Part shown: in pieces, positions 49,787 through 59,406 of the stretch
Numbering within the stretch: the first letter of the stretch is position 1
Layout: each line of letters opens with the position of its first letter
NCBI GenBank assembly: GCA_947495035.1
Contig: CANLXI010000002.1
Location: forward strand, 124,001-188,000
Length of the DNA stretch: 64,000 nt
Direction: 5' to 3'
Source of the DNA: an uncultured Granulosicoccus sp.
Lineage (GTDB): Bacteria > Pseudomonadota > Gammaproteobacteria > Granulosicoccales > Granulosicoccaceae
Translations under genes and position numbers: made by a program
Notes under the pieces: generated by a model
The model's input: only the letters and a program-made list of their open reading frames with translations
Told to the model about the DNA's origin: nothing
Databases searched by the model: none

Positions 49787-49862
49787 AAAAGATGTTGAAT
49801 TGAATCACGGCAGCACCACCTTAAGGCCATCTGAATGAAACGATTGCCATGAGGTAAATCTG

Positions 49863-52472
49863 ATGAGAATGGACAAACTGACCAGCAAGTTTCAGCTGGC
49901 ATTGCAAGACGCACAGTCATTGGCTCTGGGTCGCGATCATCAATTCATCGAGCCGGCCCATCTGATGGTGGCCATGCTTGATCAGGATGGAAGTGGCGTC
50001 AGTCCATTGCTTGCACAATCCGGCGTCAACGTGAACGGTCTGCGCGTCGGTCTGGATCAGGCGCTTGATCGTCTGGCCAAGGTGGAAGGGGGCAGCGGGC
50101 AGCTGCATGTGTCCAATGAACTGGGACGACTGCTCAATCTGACAGACAAGGCGGCACAGAAGCGGGGAGATCAGTACATCTCTTCCGAAGTCTTCGTGCT
50201 GGCGGCGCTGGAAGACAAGAAGAACTCACTGGCCGAGGTCATGCTTGGCCACGGTGCAAACCTGAGCGCGATCCAGAAAACCATAGAAGACGTGCAGGGC
50301 GGGCCGGTCAACGATCCGAATGCCGAGGACAATCGCAAGGCGCTGGAGAAGTACACCATCGACCTGACCGAGCGTGCCGAGCAAGGCAAGATTGACCCCG
50401 TGATCGGTCGTGATGATGAGATCCGTCGTGCCATCCAGGTGCTGCAGCGTCGTACCAAGAACAACCCGGTCATCATTGGTGAACCGGGTGTGGGCAAGAC
50501 TGCTCTGGTGGAAGGTCTGGCGCAGCGCATCGTCGATGGTCAGGTACCGGATGGCATTCGCAACAAGCGTGTGCTGTCGCTGGACATGGGCGCTCTCATT
50601 GCCGGTGCCAAGTTCCGTGGTGAATTCGAAGAACGCCTGAAGGCGGTATTGAGTGATCTGGCCAAGCAGGAAGGTCAGGTGATCCTGTTCATCGACGAGA
50701 TCCACACCATGGTGGGTGCCGGCAAGGCCGAGGGCTCGATGGATGCCGGGAACATGCTCAAGCCTGCGCTGGCCCGCGGCGAACTGCATTGCATCGGCGC
50801 GACCACACTGGATGAGTATCGTCAGTACATCGAAAAGGATGCAGCGCTGGAGCGACGCTTCCAGAAAATCATCGTCGATGAGCCATCGGTGGAAGACACC
50901 ATCGCCATTCTGCGTGGCCTGAAGGAGCGCTACGAAGTGCATCATGGGGTGGATATCACCGATCCTGCCATCGTGGCCGCAGCCACGCTGTCGCATCGCT
51001 ATATCAGTGATCGCCAGCTGCCGGACAAGGCCATCGATCTGATTGACGAGGCAGCTTCGCATATCCGCATGGAAATCGATTCCAAGCCGGAAGAGCTGGA
51101 TCGACTCGAACGCCGCATCATCCAGATGAAGATCGAGCGTGAGGCACTGGTCAAGGAGACCGATGATGCATCAGTACAGCGTCTGGCGACTCTGGACGAG
51201 GATGTCGATGCACTGGAGAAGGAATTTGCCGATCTGGAAGAGATCTGGAATTCCGAGAAAGCAACCGTACAGAATGCCGCAGGCATCAAGGAAGAGCTGG
51301 AGCGTGTGCGGCTGGAGCTGGAAACCGCAAGGCGCGCTGGCGATCTGGCACGCATGTCGGAATTGCAGTATGGGCAGATACCGGCTCTCGAGAAATCGTT
51401 GGCAGAGGCCATCGAGAGTACCGACGATCAGGAAATGACCCTGCTGCGAACCAATGTCACGGCCGACGAGATTGCCGAGGTGGTAGCCAAGTGGACCGGT
51501 ATCCCGGTCAGCAAGATGATGGAAGGCGAGAAGGACAAGCTGCTGCGTATGGAAGCCGAGCTGGGCAAGCGCGTGGTGGGTCAGCTGGAAGCGGTGGAAG
51601 CGGTATCCGATGCCATCCGGCGCTCACGGGCGGGCTTGTCGGATCCGGGTCGTCCCATCGGTTCCTTCCTGTTTCTCGGACCAACCGGTGTGGGCAAGAC
51701 GGAACTGACCAAGGCGCTGGCCGACTTCATGTTCGATGCCGATGACGCCATGGTGCGTATCGACATGTCGGAGTTCATGGAGAAACATTCCGTGGCGCGA
51801 TTGATCGGTGCGCCTCCCGGGTATGTCGGCTATGAAGAGGGTGGCTATCTGACCGAAGCCGTACGTCGCAAGCCGTATTCGGTCATCCTGCTCGACGAAG
51901 TGGAGAAAGCGCACGGTGACGTGTTCAATATCCTGTTGCAGGTGCTTGATGATGGTCGCCTGACCGATGGTCAGGGGCGGACGGTGGATTTTCGCAATAC
52001 GGTCATCGTCATGACGTCCAACCTGGGCAGTCAGATCATCCAGGAGCTGGCGGGCGGCGACAATTATGCCGAGATGAAGGCAGCCGTGATGGAAATCGTC
52101 GGACAGCATTTCCGTCCCGAGTTCATCAACCGGGTGGATGAGACCGTGGTCTTCAAACCGTTGTCCAGTGAGAACATCCGCATGATTGCCGGGTTCCAGG
52201 TACAGCACCTGGCGCGTCGCCTGGCAGATCGTCAGCTGGAGCTGGTGATCACCGATGCTGCGCTGGACATGATCGGTGCGGCGGGATTCGATCCGGTTTA
52301 CGGGGCAAGGCCATTGCGTCGCGAGATCCAGCAACGGGTGGAAAACCCGCTGGCACAGTCCATTCTCTCGGGAGATTTCATGCCGGGCGATACGGTGTTC
52401 ATCGATGCAGAGGGCGGTGAGCTGGTCTTCAGCAACCGTGAGGCCAAACCCAATGTGGCTGTCGTGCACTGA
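49863..52472 (+). CDS. clpB: ATP-dependent disaggregase ClpB
   Basis: Hsp100 chaperone that, with DnaK, dissolves protein aggregates. The 869-residue product has the N-terminal Clp repeat domain, a first AAA+ module with [13 protein letters not shown], the long middle coiled coil (about 400-520), and a second AAA+ module with [13 protein letters not shown] and [14 protein letters not shown] precedes its ATG. A strong terminator follows. Confidence 0.98.
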   Translation: MRMDKLTSKFQLALQDAQSLALGRDHQFIEPAHLMVAMLDQDGSGVSPLLAQSGVNVNGLRVGLDQALDRLAKVEGGSGQLHVSNELGRLLNLTDKAAQKRGDQYISSEVFVLAALEDKKNSLAEVMLGHGANLSAIQKTIEDVQGGPVNDPNAEDNRKALEKYTIDLTERAEQGKIDPVIGRDDEIRRAIQVLQRRTKNNPVIIGEPGVGKTALVEGLAQRIVDGQVPDGIRNKRVLSLDMGALIAGAKFRGEFEERLKAVLSDLAKQEGQVILFIDEIHTMVGAGKAEGSMDAGNMLKPALARGELHCIGATTLDEYRQYIEKDAALERRFQKIIVDEPSVEDTIAILRGLKERYEVHHGVDITDPAIVAAATLSHRYISDRQLPDKAIDLIDEAASHIRMEIDSKPEELDRLERRIIQMKIEREALVKETDDASVQRLATLDEDVDALEKEFADLEEIWNSEKATVQNAAGIKEELERVRLELETARRAGDLARMSELQYGQIPALEKSLAEAIESTDDQEMTLLRTNVTADEIAEVVAKWTGIPVSKMMEGEKDKLLRMEAELGKRVVGQLEAVEAVSDAIRRSRAGLSDPGRPIGSFLFLGPTGVGKTELTKALADFMFDADDAMVRIDMSEFMEKHSVARLIGAPPGYVGYEEGGYLTEAVRRKPYSVILLDEVEKAHGDVFNILLQVLDDGRLTDGQGRTVDFRNTVIVMTSNLGSQIIQELAGGDNYAEMKAAVMEIVGQHFRPEFINRVDETVVFKPLSSENIRMIAGFQVQHLARRLADRQLELVITDAALDMIGAAGFDPVYGARPLRREIQQRVENPLAQSILSGDFMPGDTVFIDAEGGELVFSNREAKPNVAVVH

Positions 52473-52498
52473 TCGACAACGCTGGCAGGACTGAATGA

Positions 52499-52539
52499 GC
52501 AGACGCCCCGGAAGGCAACTTCCGGGCTGTCTGCGTTTT
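52499..52539 (+). terminator. Intrinsic terminator after clpB
   Basis: GCAGAC and CCGGAAG pair with CTTCCGG and GTCTGC around a GCAA tetraloop, with a small internal loop, followed by GTTTT. It separates clpB from the ECF-type promoter that begins 9 bp later. Confidence 0.9.
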
Positions 52540-52547
52540 GGTCCGTA

Positions 52548-52581
52548 GCATCTTTCCCTGTGCTCGGGGACGTATCTGTCA
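52548..52581 (+). promoter_or_regulatory. Putative ECF-sigma promoter of the propeller lipoprotein
   Basis: GCATCTTT (52548-52555) and CGTATCTGTCA (52571-52581) are separated by 15 nt. The same two elements with the same spacing recur at 59253-59286 upstream of the DUF4331 gene. An ECF sigma factor is encoded between them. The predicted leader to ATG 52688 is about 105 nt. Confidence 0.7.
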
Positions 52582-52687
52582 TTTTTACCGGAATTCAAGG
52601 TATTTTCCGGTCGCTGCATCTTTTCTGCCCTCTCGTACGTTGCTGTTGGTATCCGGCCTGAAAAGGCCTTCAATGGAGAGTGCGATC

Positions 52688-54847
52688 ATGATGTGCAGCA
52701 AACGCAGTTCAATATCGGCCGGCAGTACCAGTCCGGCGCCACAGCTCGGGACTGATGAGGGCAACCGATTTCCGCGGCGGCGCCTGGTGGTGGCCATGGC
52801 TCTGGCGGCGATGACACTCGGTGCCTGCAGTGACGACGATGATTCGAATGACATGGGCGGGTCGGATCCCGTCATCCCCGAGGGGCGCTTCGCCGTCGCC
52901 ATGAATGACGGGCAGGGTCCGGGCAGTGTGTCGATTCTCGCACCGGATATTGCCACTGAGCGAAGCACCCTTGCCACTGGAGCCAATCAGGGGCTGACGA
53001 TCGGCGCTGACGGCACCTTGTACCAGAACTCCGATGCAGAAGGCAGCGTGGGCATGCGTGCCTTCAATCGTGCCGTCGACCGTACGGACATGGATGAATT
53101 CGGAGCGCTTGATCGGCTTGTCGGCAACAGCCCCGGCAAGGGATTGGCAACACTGTCAGGCATGGGGCTGCTGGCCTCCTGTGATGTCAGTGATCAGGCC
53201 GCTGACCTGAAGTTGTATTCCACATCGGCCGGCGAGCAGGCGTCGCCCGTGGCACAGGTGGATCTGCCAGCCAGCTGCTGGGACAGTACCTACGATGCGC
53301 AGGCCGATCGTCTCTATCTGGCCATGACGGACGGCACGCTGGGAATCGTCGATGCAGTCGCCGAGCTGGGATTGCTGATGCCGGCGGAGGGAGATTCACA
53401 GGTCAGTCTCGGGGCAGATATCATTGATCGGATGGTCAGCGTGGTCGATGCCGACGGCATGCAACGCTCTGTCAATTTTCATGGTGTCGCGGTTGAAGAC
53501 GGTATGGTGCTCGTCTCGGATGTGGGTAGTGCCGATTCAGCGACCGATGGTGCGCTGTATGTCTTTGCAGACGATGGTGAGCTGAACGGAGAGCAGAGCG
53601 TCGATGCCATCGAAGGGCCGGCGACCCTGCTGGGCAACCCGGTGGATGTATTGCTGGTTGAGGGTTCGGCCATCGTTGCCGAGAAGTCCAATGACGCCAT
53701 TCTGGTGTTCAATGACGTGGCGACACGGGCGGGGGATGTCGCGCCTGATTACATGCGTGCGTTTACCAAACCGGAATCTCTGGTGCAGTTTGGCGACGAT
53801 GACGGGGTCGTGGATGCATCGGATCTGACCGCGGACAGTGCTGTCTCGAGGTTGCTGGTAAGCCAGAATCCGACCGTCATGCAGCAAGGTGGCGAGGCTG
53901 TGGACAATTCATCGGTTGGCAGTATTCGGGTACTGGATCTGCCGCTTGACGCTGCACAAGGCGAACAGTCTGTCATGGCGGGCATGGTGTCCGGAGATCC
54001 CGGTCAGGAAATGTTTCGTACGCTGGAGAGCATCCAGCTTGATGCTGCCGGAAACGGCTATGCCGTATTCGATACCACTGACGGCTCTTCGGTCTCCGAT
54101 CGCGGTTTACTGGTCATCGACAGGCTTGACAGCCGTGAGGGGACAGCCGTGGATACCATGACAAGAGATCGCCTGCTGGGCGGTGCAAGCGCCGGGCTGA
54201 CCAGCCCCAAGGGCGTCGAGATTGCCGGTGAACAGGGAGCCTTGATCGTCTCGGATATCGGCAACGATTCGGTTGCCGCCAGTCTGGTGGTGTTGTCTAC
54301 ATCAGCTGGCAGCAACGCCATGCCGCTGTTCACGGTCATGGATACAGGCAGTGCCGCAATCTGGGATACCGATTATGATCCGCAAAACGACCGACTGTAC
54401 GCGGCCGGTACCGCTGGTGATGTGCTGGTTTATGATGACTTCTTCGCCATGGGAGCCAGTGCCGTACCGACACGCAGCATTCGAGCAGCCGCTGCAGGTG
54501 CTGTCAGCAACATCCACGGTATCGTGCACGATCTCGATAGCGATACACTGATCGTGACCGATGTCGGCGATGCTGCCAGTGCCAGCGATGGTGCACTGTA
54601 TGTCATCGATGATGCGTCCACCGCTTCCGGTGAGATCACCCCCAGGGCGATGATTGCCGGCGCGGCAACGGCACTGGGAAATCCGGTCGACCTGGCGTTT
54701 GATGGTGCGCATGCCTACATTGCAGAGAAGTCCAATGATCAGGTGCTGATCTATCGCGATGTGCTGTCTCTGGAGGGCGAGATGGATGTAGCGGCTGACG
54801 AGTCAGTGGCTGTGCTGAAGCCCGAGTCGGTTGTTCTGGCACGCTAG
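52688..54847 (+). CDS. Beta-propeller-like lipoprotein with internal duplication
   Basis: 719-residue protein of unknown function. A long basic n-region precedes the membrane segment and lipobox LGAC (Cys 47), followed by an Asp-rich stretch (SDDDDSND), so it is an envelope lipoprotein. The rest is made of beta-rich repeats. The first half and the C-terminal part are duplicated: GALYVFADDG/GALYVIDDAS, LGNPVDVLLVEGS/LGNPVDLAFDGAH, AEKSNDAILVF/AEKSNDQVLIY and KPESLVQF/KPESVVLAR, suggesting a propeller built from two related sets of blades. ATG 52688 follows GGAGAG; the frame is open back to 52538 but that includes the promoter. Confidence 0.8.
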   Translation: MMCSKRSSISAGSTSPAPQLGTDEGNRFPRRRLVVAMALAAMTLGACSDDDDSNDMGGSDPVIPEGRFAVAMNDGQGPGSVSILAPDIATERSTLATGANQGLTIGADGTLYQNSDAEGSVGMRAFNRAVDRTDMDEFGALDRLVGNSPGKGLATLSGMGLLASCDVSDQAADLKLYSTSAGEQASPVAQVDLPASCWDSTYDAQADRLYLAMTDGTLGIVDAVAELGLLMPAEGDSQVSLGADIIDRMVSVVDADGMQRSVNFHGVAVEDGMVLVSDVGSADSATDGALYVFADDGELNGEQSVDAIEGPATLLGNPVDVLLVEGSAIVAEKSNDAILVFNDVATRAGDVAPDYMRAFTKPESLVQFGDDDGVVDASDLTADSAVSRLLVSQNPTVMQQGGEAVDNSSVGSIRVLDLPLDAAQGEQSVMAGMVSGDPGQEMFRTLESIQLDAAGNGYAVFDTTDGSSVSDRGLLVIDRLDSREGTAVDTMTRDRLLGGASAGLTSPKGVEIAGEQGALIVSDIGNDSVAASLVVLSTSAGSNAMPLFTVMDTGSAAIWDTDYDPQNDRLYAAGTAGDVLVYDDFFAMGASAVPTRSIRAAAAGAVSNIHGIVHDLDSDTLIVTDVGDAASASDGALYVIDDASTASGEITPRAMIAGAATALGNPVDLAFDGAHAYIAEKSNDQVLIYRDVLSLEGEMDVAADESVAVLKPESVVLAR

Positions 54848-54874
54848 AGGGTTGATTGCGTCAGTTCTCGAACA

Positions 54875-54910
54875 GCCGGGCAGGGTCCTGCAGACTCTGC
54901 CTGGCGTTTG
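54875..54910 (+). terminator. Possible terminator after the propeller lipoprotein
   Basis: A 9-bp stem with one wobble, GCCGGGCAG (54875-54883) and CTGCCTGGC (54897-54905), is followed by GTTTG. It could reduce read-through into the next gene. Confidence 0.45.
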
Positions 54911-54943
54911 TTCACCATGGGTTGATTGATGGGAGGAAGGAAA

Positions 54944-55465
54944 ATGGCATCGTTCGATATTCGTGGATCCGGCTGTCCTGCACAAGGCAGTACGGAAAAT
55001 CGGAAGAGCTTCGTATCACGCTGTGTGGGAAGTGCTCTCGCTGTCGGAGCCATGCTGATAACGGTCCCGTTGATGCCTGCCATCGCTGCAGATACCGGCG
55101 AAGAGCGGCGTGATCAGGCTGGAGAAATTGTTCGTGAATCGGTGACACCCGAGCAGGATCTGCTGGGAAAGATGCAGGACATCGGTACTGTGAGAGTTGT
55201 CGTGCATGCGCTGGAGCCTGCAGATCATCTTGCCGGTCAGCTGAGTTCCCTGCTGCAGGCGCTGGGTGTTTCGCAGGTGGAGCGGCGTCTGGTCGATGCC
55301 GTGCCCGATCGCAACCAGGTGCGTTACTACCATTCGGCCGATCGTCAGGCCGGACAGGCGGTGGGTGATGCACTGGGGCTGGTATTCGATGATGTGGCGG
55401 TACGCGATTTTGCCGACTACCAGCCCGTGCCGTCAGAAGGCCTGATCGAGATCTGGTTGCGCTAG
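54944..55465 (+). CDS. Secreted LytR_C-like domain protein
   Basis: 173-residue protein with a signal peptide (ALAVGAMLITVPLMPAIAADT) and a single C-terminal domain that resembles LytR_C/CpsA-type domains: VRVVVHALEPADHLAGQL, then NQVRYYHSADRQAGQAVGDAL. The pattern of a strand, a helix and a late 'xVRYY...A..vg..L' segment fits that fold, but the match is by eye. ATG 54944 has a strong GGAGGAAGG site. It lies 96 bp after the propeller lipoprotein and may be co-transcribed with it. Confidence 0.7.
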   Translation: MASFDIRGSGCPAQGSTENRKSFVSRCVGSALAVGAMLITVPLMPAIAADTGEERRDQAGEIVRESVTPEQDLLGKMQDIGTVRVVVHALEPADHLAGQLSSLLQALGVSQVERRLVDAVPDRNQVRYYHSADRQAGQAVGDALGLVFDDVAVRDFADYQPVPSEGLIEIWLR

Positions 55466-55473
55466 GCAATCGT

Positions 55474-55500
55474 CCATCGGCCGTCGTGGCCGATGGTTAT
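55474..55500. terminator. Hairpin between convergent genes
   Basis: A perfect 9-bp stem, CCATCGGCC (55474-55482) with GGCCGATGG (55488-55496), closes a GTCGT loop. It lies between the LytR_C-like gene and the convergent hupE-like gene and could serve both; T-runs are weak. Confidence 0.5.
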
Positions 55501-55508
55501 CGTCAAAG

Positions 55509-56681
55509 TCATCCGATGATCTGAACGCGTTGCAGGAACCAGTAGAGACCGATTGCGCCGATGATCAGGGACGCCGGCAGGGTGATTCGCTGTCGGTACC
55601 AGGGGCGCTTGCCGAAGCGCCAGCCCACCAGAGCAAAGCACAACAGTACAACGCTGAGCTGACCCAGCTCGACCCCGATATTGAAGGCCAGCAAGGAGCT
55701 GGCAAAGTGACCGCTTGACAGTCCGATGTCGCTCAGGACACCGGCAAAACCCAGACCGTGCAGCAGGCCGAAGGCGAAAACCATGACAAGACGAGTCGAG
55801 GACAGGCGGGCCTGGCCGGATCGACCGGCGAACAGGTTCTCGGCGCAGACCGCGGTGATGGACAGGGCAATCAGGGGTTCGACGATACTGGCTGGCAAGG
55901 TGATGATCCCGGTAATGCCCAGTGCCAGCGTCACCGTGTGGGCAATGGTGAACATGCTCACTTGCCAGACGATCGGCCTGAGTTTCGGTGCCAGCAGAAA
56001 CAGCCCGATGACGAACAGGATGTGATCCAGTCCCTTCGGAATGATGTGCTCGAATCCGATGACGATGTAATCCAGAAAGCCGCTGCCGCCAGTCTGAGAC
56101 ACTCCTGCCTCGATGGATATCGGGTCGCTGCGTTCGCCGGGCTGCAAGTACTGGCTGAATGCGCTCGCATCGGGCACATCCGTGACCGCATCGGCCCGCA
56201 GGATGATCGGTCCGTAACGCGCATCCCACTGCCAATCGATGGTCTCCATGGATTCTTCCAGGGGCGCTTGCAGAATCAGCACGGAATCGCGTGGCAGGCG
56301 CACGTCTCCCACCGGCGGAATGGTTACGGAAGCCATGTCCAGTGGCAGTGTCGATTCCGGGTCCGTGGATGAAGACAGATTTATCGACTGCAACAGCGTG
56401 GGCAGGTATTGTCGGGTTTCTCGTTCCAGAGCTGCCGGAGGCATGTCACGCAATTGCTGGTAGCGCTCGGCCTGCGGTGCATCGTCCGAATCATCATGCT
56501 CGGGTCCGATCTCGCTGATCAGCGCTTCCAGGTTGGCGCGAATGGCAATCTGTACCGTCGCATCCGACTGACTGATATCGGCAACAGCGGGACGCAATTC
56601 GTGGGCTTGCAGACTGGCGATACTGGAGAGCAGCACTGCCAATAGCAGCAGCCGACCAGTCAGGGACGGTTTGAAAGTCAT
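55509..56681 (-). CDS. HupE/UreJ family membrane protein
   Basis: 390-residue protein: signal peptide ending ASLQA-HELRP, a periplasmic domain of about 190 residues, then about six or seven membrane segments with the family motif GFEHIIPKGLDHILFVIGLFL and a second FAFGLLHGLGFAGVL. HupE/UreJ members are linked to nickel or cobalt movement, but many longer members like this one are uncharacterised. It is the last gene of the ECF-sigma operon, 11 bp after the DUF4198-like gene. Confidence 0.85.
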   Translation of the reverse strand: MTFKPSLTGRLLLLAVLLSSIASLQAHELRPAVADISQSDATVQIAIRANLEALISEIGPEHDDSDDAPQAERYQQLRDMPPAALERETRQYLPTLLQSINLSSSTDPESTLPLDMASVTIPPVGDVRLPRDSVLILQAPLEESMETIDWQWDARYGPIILRADAVTDVPDASAFSQYLQPGERSDPISIEAGVSQTGGSGFLDYIVIGFEHIIPKGLDHILFVIGLFLLAPKLRPIVWQVSMFTIAHTVTLALGITGIITLPASIVEPLIALSITAVCAENLFAGRSGQARLSSTRLVMVFAFGLLHGLGFAGVLSDIGLSSGHFASSLLAFNIGVELGQLSVVLLCFALVGWRFGKRPWYRQRITLPASLIIGAIGLYWFLQRVQIIG

Positions 56682-56692
56682 GCGTGGGGGAT

Positions 56693-57547
56693 TCAGTTTT
56701 TTCGGAAGAACAGGGAAGCCCAGTGGGACTCCCAGTGGGCAGAGGTGTCAGCGGGTTCCACGAGCTTGACACTGTTGAACAGATAGTCGCCCGTGGCGCT
56801 CAGGGTGAATTCGACGTGGCCTTCGTCGTTTGTATCGGCCACGGTACGTGTGACGCTCTGATCGGAGCTGCGATACAGCATCTCGACCTGACGCCCCGCT
56901 TGCACCCGCCCTTCGAACCACAATTGCAGGCGTACGCTGTCTGCTTGCATCGGATTACGCTCGGCAATCAGTTCCAGCCGCTGGTCCTGGGGGGCCAAGG
57001 CTGGTGCTGTTCGGGTCGGGGTTGCGTTGTCAGTCGAGTCGGATGCCTGGCCTGTTGGATCGGAAACATCGATCAAGGCCTTGCAGTATCGATAGTAGTG
57101 CTCGACGATGTTCTCCCGGGGCAGCCCCCTGGCCTGATGACGAGCCACGATGCCTTGCAGCCCGTGGTAGTTCAGAAATGTCTCGAAGTCTTCGAAGTCG
57201 GCATAGCGCAGTTCACGCTGCGTGGTCTCCAGCAGCAGCAGGTTAAGTCCCGGCTCTTTCAGCGACATCTGGAACGCCGGATAATCGCCAAGGCGGCCCG
57301 TCAGTGCCTGTCTGTTGCTGTCTGAAATCAGGCCGGCGCGGGAGAGACCAGCGGGATCGAAGGGTAGCGGTGCCCCCACGAACTCCTCGCCATTGCGCAC
57401 GTCTGCCTGCAACTGCTCGCCGGCAGACCAGCGCTGGCCCACCGGTTCCAGCCAGTACTCATGCGCCATCGCCGGCAGCGTGTGGAAGAAAAGCCACAGC
57501 GCCGCGACTGCGGCACCGAGGATTGATGTCTGCCGGTCTGATCGCAT
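56693..57547 (-). CDS. DUF4198-like secreted protein
   Basis: 284-residue protein with a signal peptide (ALWLFFHTLPAMA) and mature start HEYWLEP, followed by beta-rich segments ending in a typical 'GHVEFTLSATGDYLFNSVKL' strand. The HEYWLEP start and layout recall DUF4198 proteins, some of which occur with metal transporters. Its start codon overlaps the anti-sigma stop by 1 bp. A link to metal handling with the HupE-like neighbour is an inference. Confidence 0.7.
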   Translation of the reverse strand: MRSDRQTSILGAAVAALWLFFHTLPAMAHEYWLEPVGQRWSAGEQLQADVRNGEEFVGAPLPFDPAGLSRAGLISDSNRQALTGRLGDYPAFQMSLKEPGLNLLLLETTQRELRYADFEDFETFLNYHGLQGIVARHQARGLPRENIVEHYYRYCKALIDVSDPTGQASDSTDNATPTRTAPALAPQDQRLELIAERNPMQADSVRLQLWFEGRVQAGRQVEMLYRSSDQSVTRTVADTNDEGHVEFTLSATGDYLFNSVKLVEPADTSAHWESHWASLFFRKN

Positions 57548-58362
57548 CAGAGGCGCGTACCTGAAATGGTTCGAATGGCACCGCTGAACAGAACTGGCCC
57601 GGTAGGCCCGGCTTCCGGTGAGCCGCCGCTGGGTTCCAGACTGACGGCGAACTGCTGGGCCTCGGCGGTACCGAGTGGCAGAGTCAACAGCAGTGATTCG
57701 CCTTCGTTGGTCGGTAACAGACCGACCGAGCTGACGCCGCCGTCATCGGGTTTGACCATCCACAGTTCGAACGAGCGATCTGCCTCCAGTGGTGGTGGTG
57801 CCAGGGCGACTACCTGCAACTGATTGCTGCCATCCCGGGTTGAGAGAATCCACAGGGATTCCTGTGAGTCATCCTGCACGATACTGATCATGTTCAGCTC
57901 GGGGCCCGGTGCAACTGTCTCATCGTGTGTCGTGCTCTGCAGCAGCAGGGCTGCCATGGCAATCGAGGCTGCCGTGGCAAGTCCTGCGATGGTTTTCCAC
58001 AAAGTATTGCTGCGACGTGAAGGTCGTCGGCGCCAGGACACGACGTTGTCGGACGTATCCTGGCGAACAGCATCGGTAGTGAGCTGTTCTGTCAGTTCTT
58101 CCTGTTCGGTATCTCCGGGGGCGTGTTTCTCGGTCCCGATTCGGCTCATGATCAGGGGAAGCAGATGAGGCGGTGGGGTGACCGGAGCCACCCGGGAGTC
58201 CAGAGCGGCAAGCTGATGCTGCCACCATCGCACTCTGGCTCTGGTCTCTTCATCGGCCGCCAGAATCTTCTCGAATACATCCCTTTCGGTGCCTCGCAGA
58301 GAGCCGAGTACATACTCGCCTGCCTGTGCTTCCCACCATTGCTCGTCAGGCGTGGCCATCAA
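57547..58362 (-). CDS. RskA-like anti-sigma factor
   Basis: 271-residue protein: an N-terminal cytoplasmic anti-sigma domain (WWEAQAGEYVLGSLRGTERDVFE), one central membrane segment (TIAGLATAASIAMAALLLQ) and a periplasmic RskA domain (FELWMVKPDDGGVSSVGLL ... FAVSLEPSGGSP). No HxxxCxxC zinc motif is present, which fits the RskA rather than the ZAS class. Its start overlaps the sigma gene by 17 bp, so the two are translationally coupled. It should hold the sigma factor at the membrane until a signal triggers its release. Confidence 0.9.
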   Translation of the reverse strand: MMATPDEQWWEAQAGEYVLGSLRGTERDVFEKILAADEETRARVRWWQHQLAALDSRVAPVTPPPHLLPLIMSRIGTEKHAPGDTEQEELTEQLTTDAVRQDTSDNVVSWRRRPSRRSNTLWKTIAGLATAASIAMAALLLQSTTHDETVAPGPELNMISIVQDDSQESLWILSTRDGSNQLQVVALAPPPLEADRSFELWMVKPDDGGVSSVGLLPTNEGESLLLTLPLGTAEAQQFAVSLEPSGGSPEAGPTGPVLFSGAIRTISGTRL

Positions 58363-58957
58363 GACACTCCTTCAATGAAACAAGACTGCGGCGAATCCAG
58401 CTCTTGACCGTGCCGATGGGTCGTTGCAGACGTTCACTCAATTCCTCCTGGGAAAACCCCTCGCAATAGGCACGAACCACACACTCACGTGCCGGTTCGG
58501 AGAGTCGCTCCAGGCACAAGTCCAGAAGCTGGGATGACTCGTGCTGTTGATCGAATGCCTGCGCCCGATCCGGCATGACTTCCAGGTGGGCCTTGTCCAG
58601 ATTCAGTTCGACGTCTTCGCGGCTGCTACGCTTGCGCAGCACATCGATGGCATGATTGCGTGCGATGCTGACCAGCCAGGTGCGCGGTGCACTCTTGTCA
58701 TTACGGTACCGATCGGCATTGTTCCAGACCTTGATATAGGTATCCTGCAGGGCTTCTTCGGCCAGCGCCTCGGTTTTCAGAATGCGAAGCAGTACCCCGT
58801 ACAGCTGGCTGGACGTCGCCTTGTAGAGTTGTTCGAATGCACTCTCGATGCCGTCGGCGCAGGCGCTGATCAGGCCGTCCAGACGTTGATCAGCCGCATC
58901 GATACCGGCGGTGCGTGGTGATCGGGGCTCGTCGACTGTAGAGGTGCCGTGGGTCAT
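58346..58957 (-). CDS. ECF sigma factor (SigK/RskA-type)
   Basis: 203-residue alternative sigma factor with region 2 (AFEQLYKATSSQLYGVLLRI ... AEEALQDTYIKVWNNADRY) and region 4 (LSEPARECVVRAYCEGFSQEEL ... GTVKSWIRRSL). An N-terminal extension of about 30 residues precedes region 2. It heads a minus-strand operon with its RskA-like anti-sigma. A weaker copy of the local ECF promoter motif lies immediately before the ATG, so it may be autoregulated. Confidence 0.93.
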   Translation of the reverse strand: MTHGTSTVDEPRSPRTAGIDAADQRLDGLISACADGIESAFEQLYKATSSQLYGVLLRILKTEALAEEALQDTYIKVWNNADRYRNDKSAPRTWLVSIARNHAIDVLRKRSSREDVELNLDKAHLEVMPDRAQAFDQQHESSQLLDLCLERLSEPARECVVRAYCEGFSQEELSERLQRPIGTVKSWIRRSLVSLKECLDGHA

Positions 58958-58966
58958 AGTGATATC

Positions 58967-58992
58967 TACGCAGTGATGTCATGAAAAGAGGC
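58967..58992 (-). promoter_or_regulatory. Possible autoregulatory ECF promoter
   Basis: On the minus strand GCCTCTTT (58992-58985), 14 nt, CGTA (58970-58967). This differs by one base in the -35 element and one in spacing from the two strong copies; the -10 shares only CGTA. Transcription would start almost at the sigma ATG. Confidence 0.4.
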
Positions 58993-59252
58993 AGCCCTGT
59001 ACAGATTGTTTCAGACTGAATGGCATGATCCCTCCCGGGCCTGCGTGCGCGGAGCACGATTGTAATTTGTACATGCTGCTCTTCTGTAGATCAAGTGAGC
59101 TGCGCAGTTCTCAGGTTAACAGGCATGGGTAATGATTACACCGCTCCCTGCCGCGGCTCGGGAGAGGGGCGAGACGTGCAGGTGATTCTCGTCACAAAGA
59201 AGAATAACCGGCGTCTGTCTTCAGGAGCATGAGAAAAAAAGTTTCCAATGCT

Positions 59253-59286
59253 GCATCTTTTTGACGGGCTCCCTGCGTATCTGTCA
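59253..59286 (+). promoter_or_regulatory. Putative ECF-sigma promoter of the DUF4331 gene
   Basis: GCATCTTT (59253-59260) and CGTATCTGTCA (59276-59286), 15 nt apart, identical in elements and spacing to 52548-52581. The intervening 15 nt differ, which argues for a bipartite site rather than a recent copy. The leader to ATG 59407 is about 120 nt. Confidence 0.72.
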
Positions 59287-59406
59287 GTGAGGGCGGAGTT
59301 GTATCGAGCGGTTCGAGACGACTTGTTCAATGCCGTTCACGACATTCAGCGGCAAAGATGCCGGTACGGTTTCTACCGCCTGTCCCACTGCAACAGGAGT
59401 TTGACA

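Noticed and set aside
52616..52640. Third GCATCTTT followed by CGTACG
   Set aside because: The spacing is 10 rather than 15 nt and the -10 does not match, so I do not count it as an ECF promoter.
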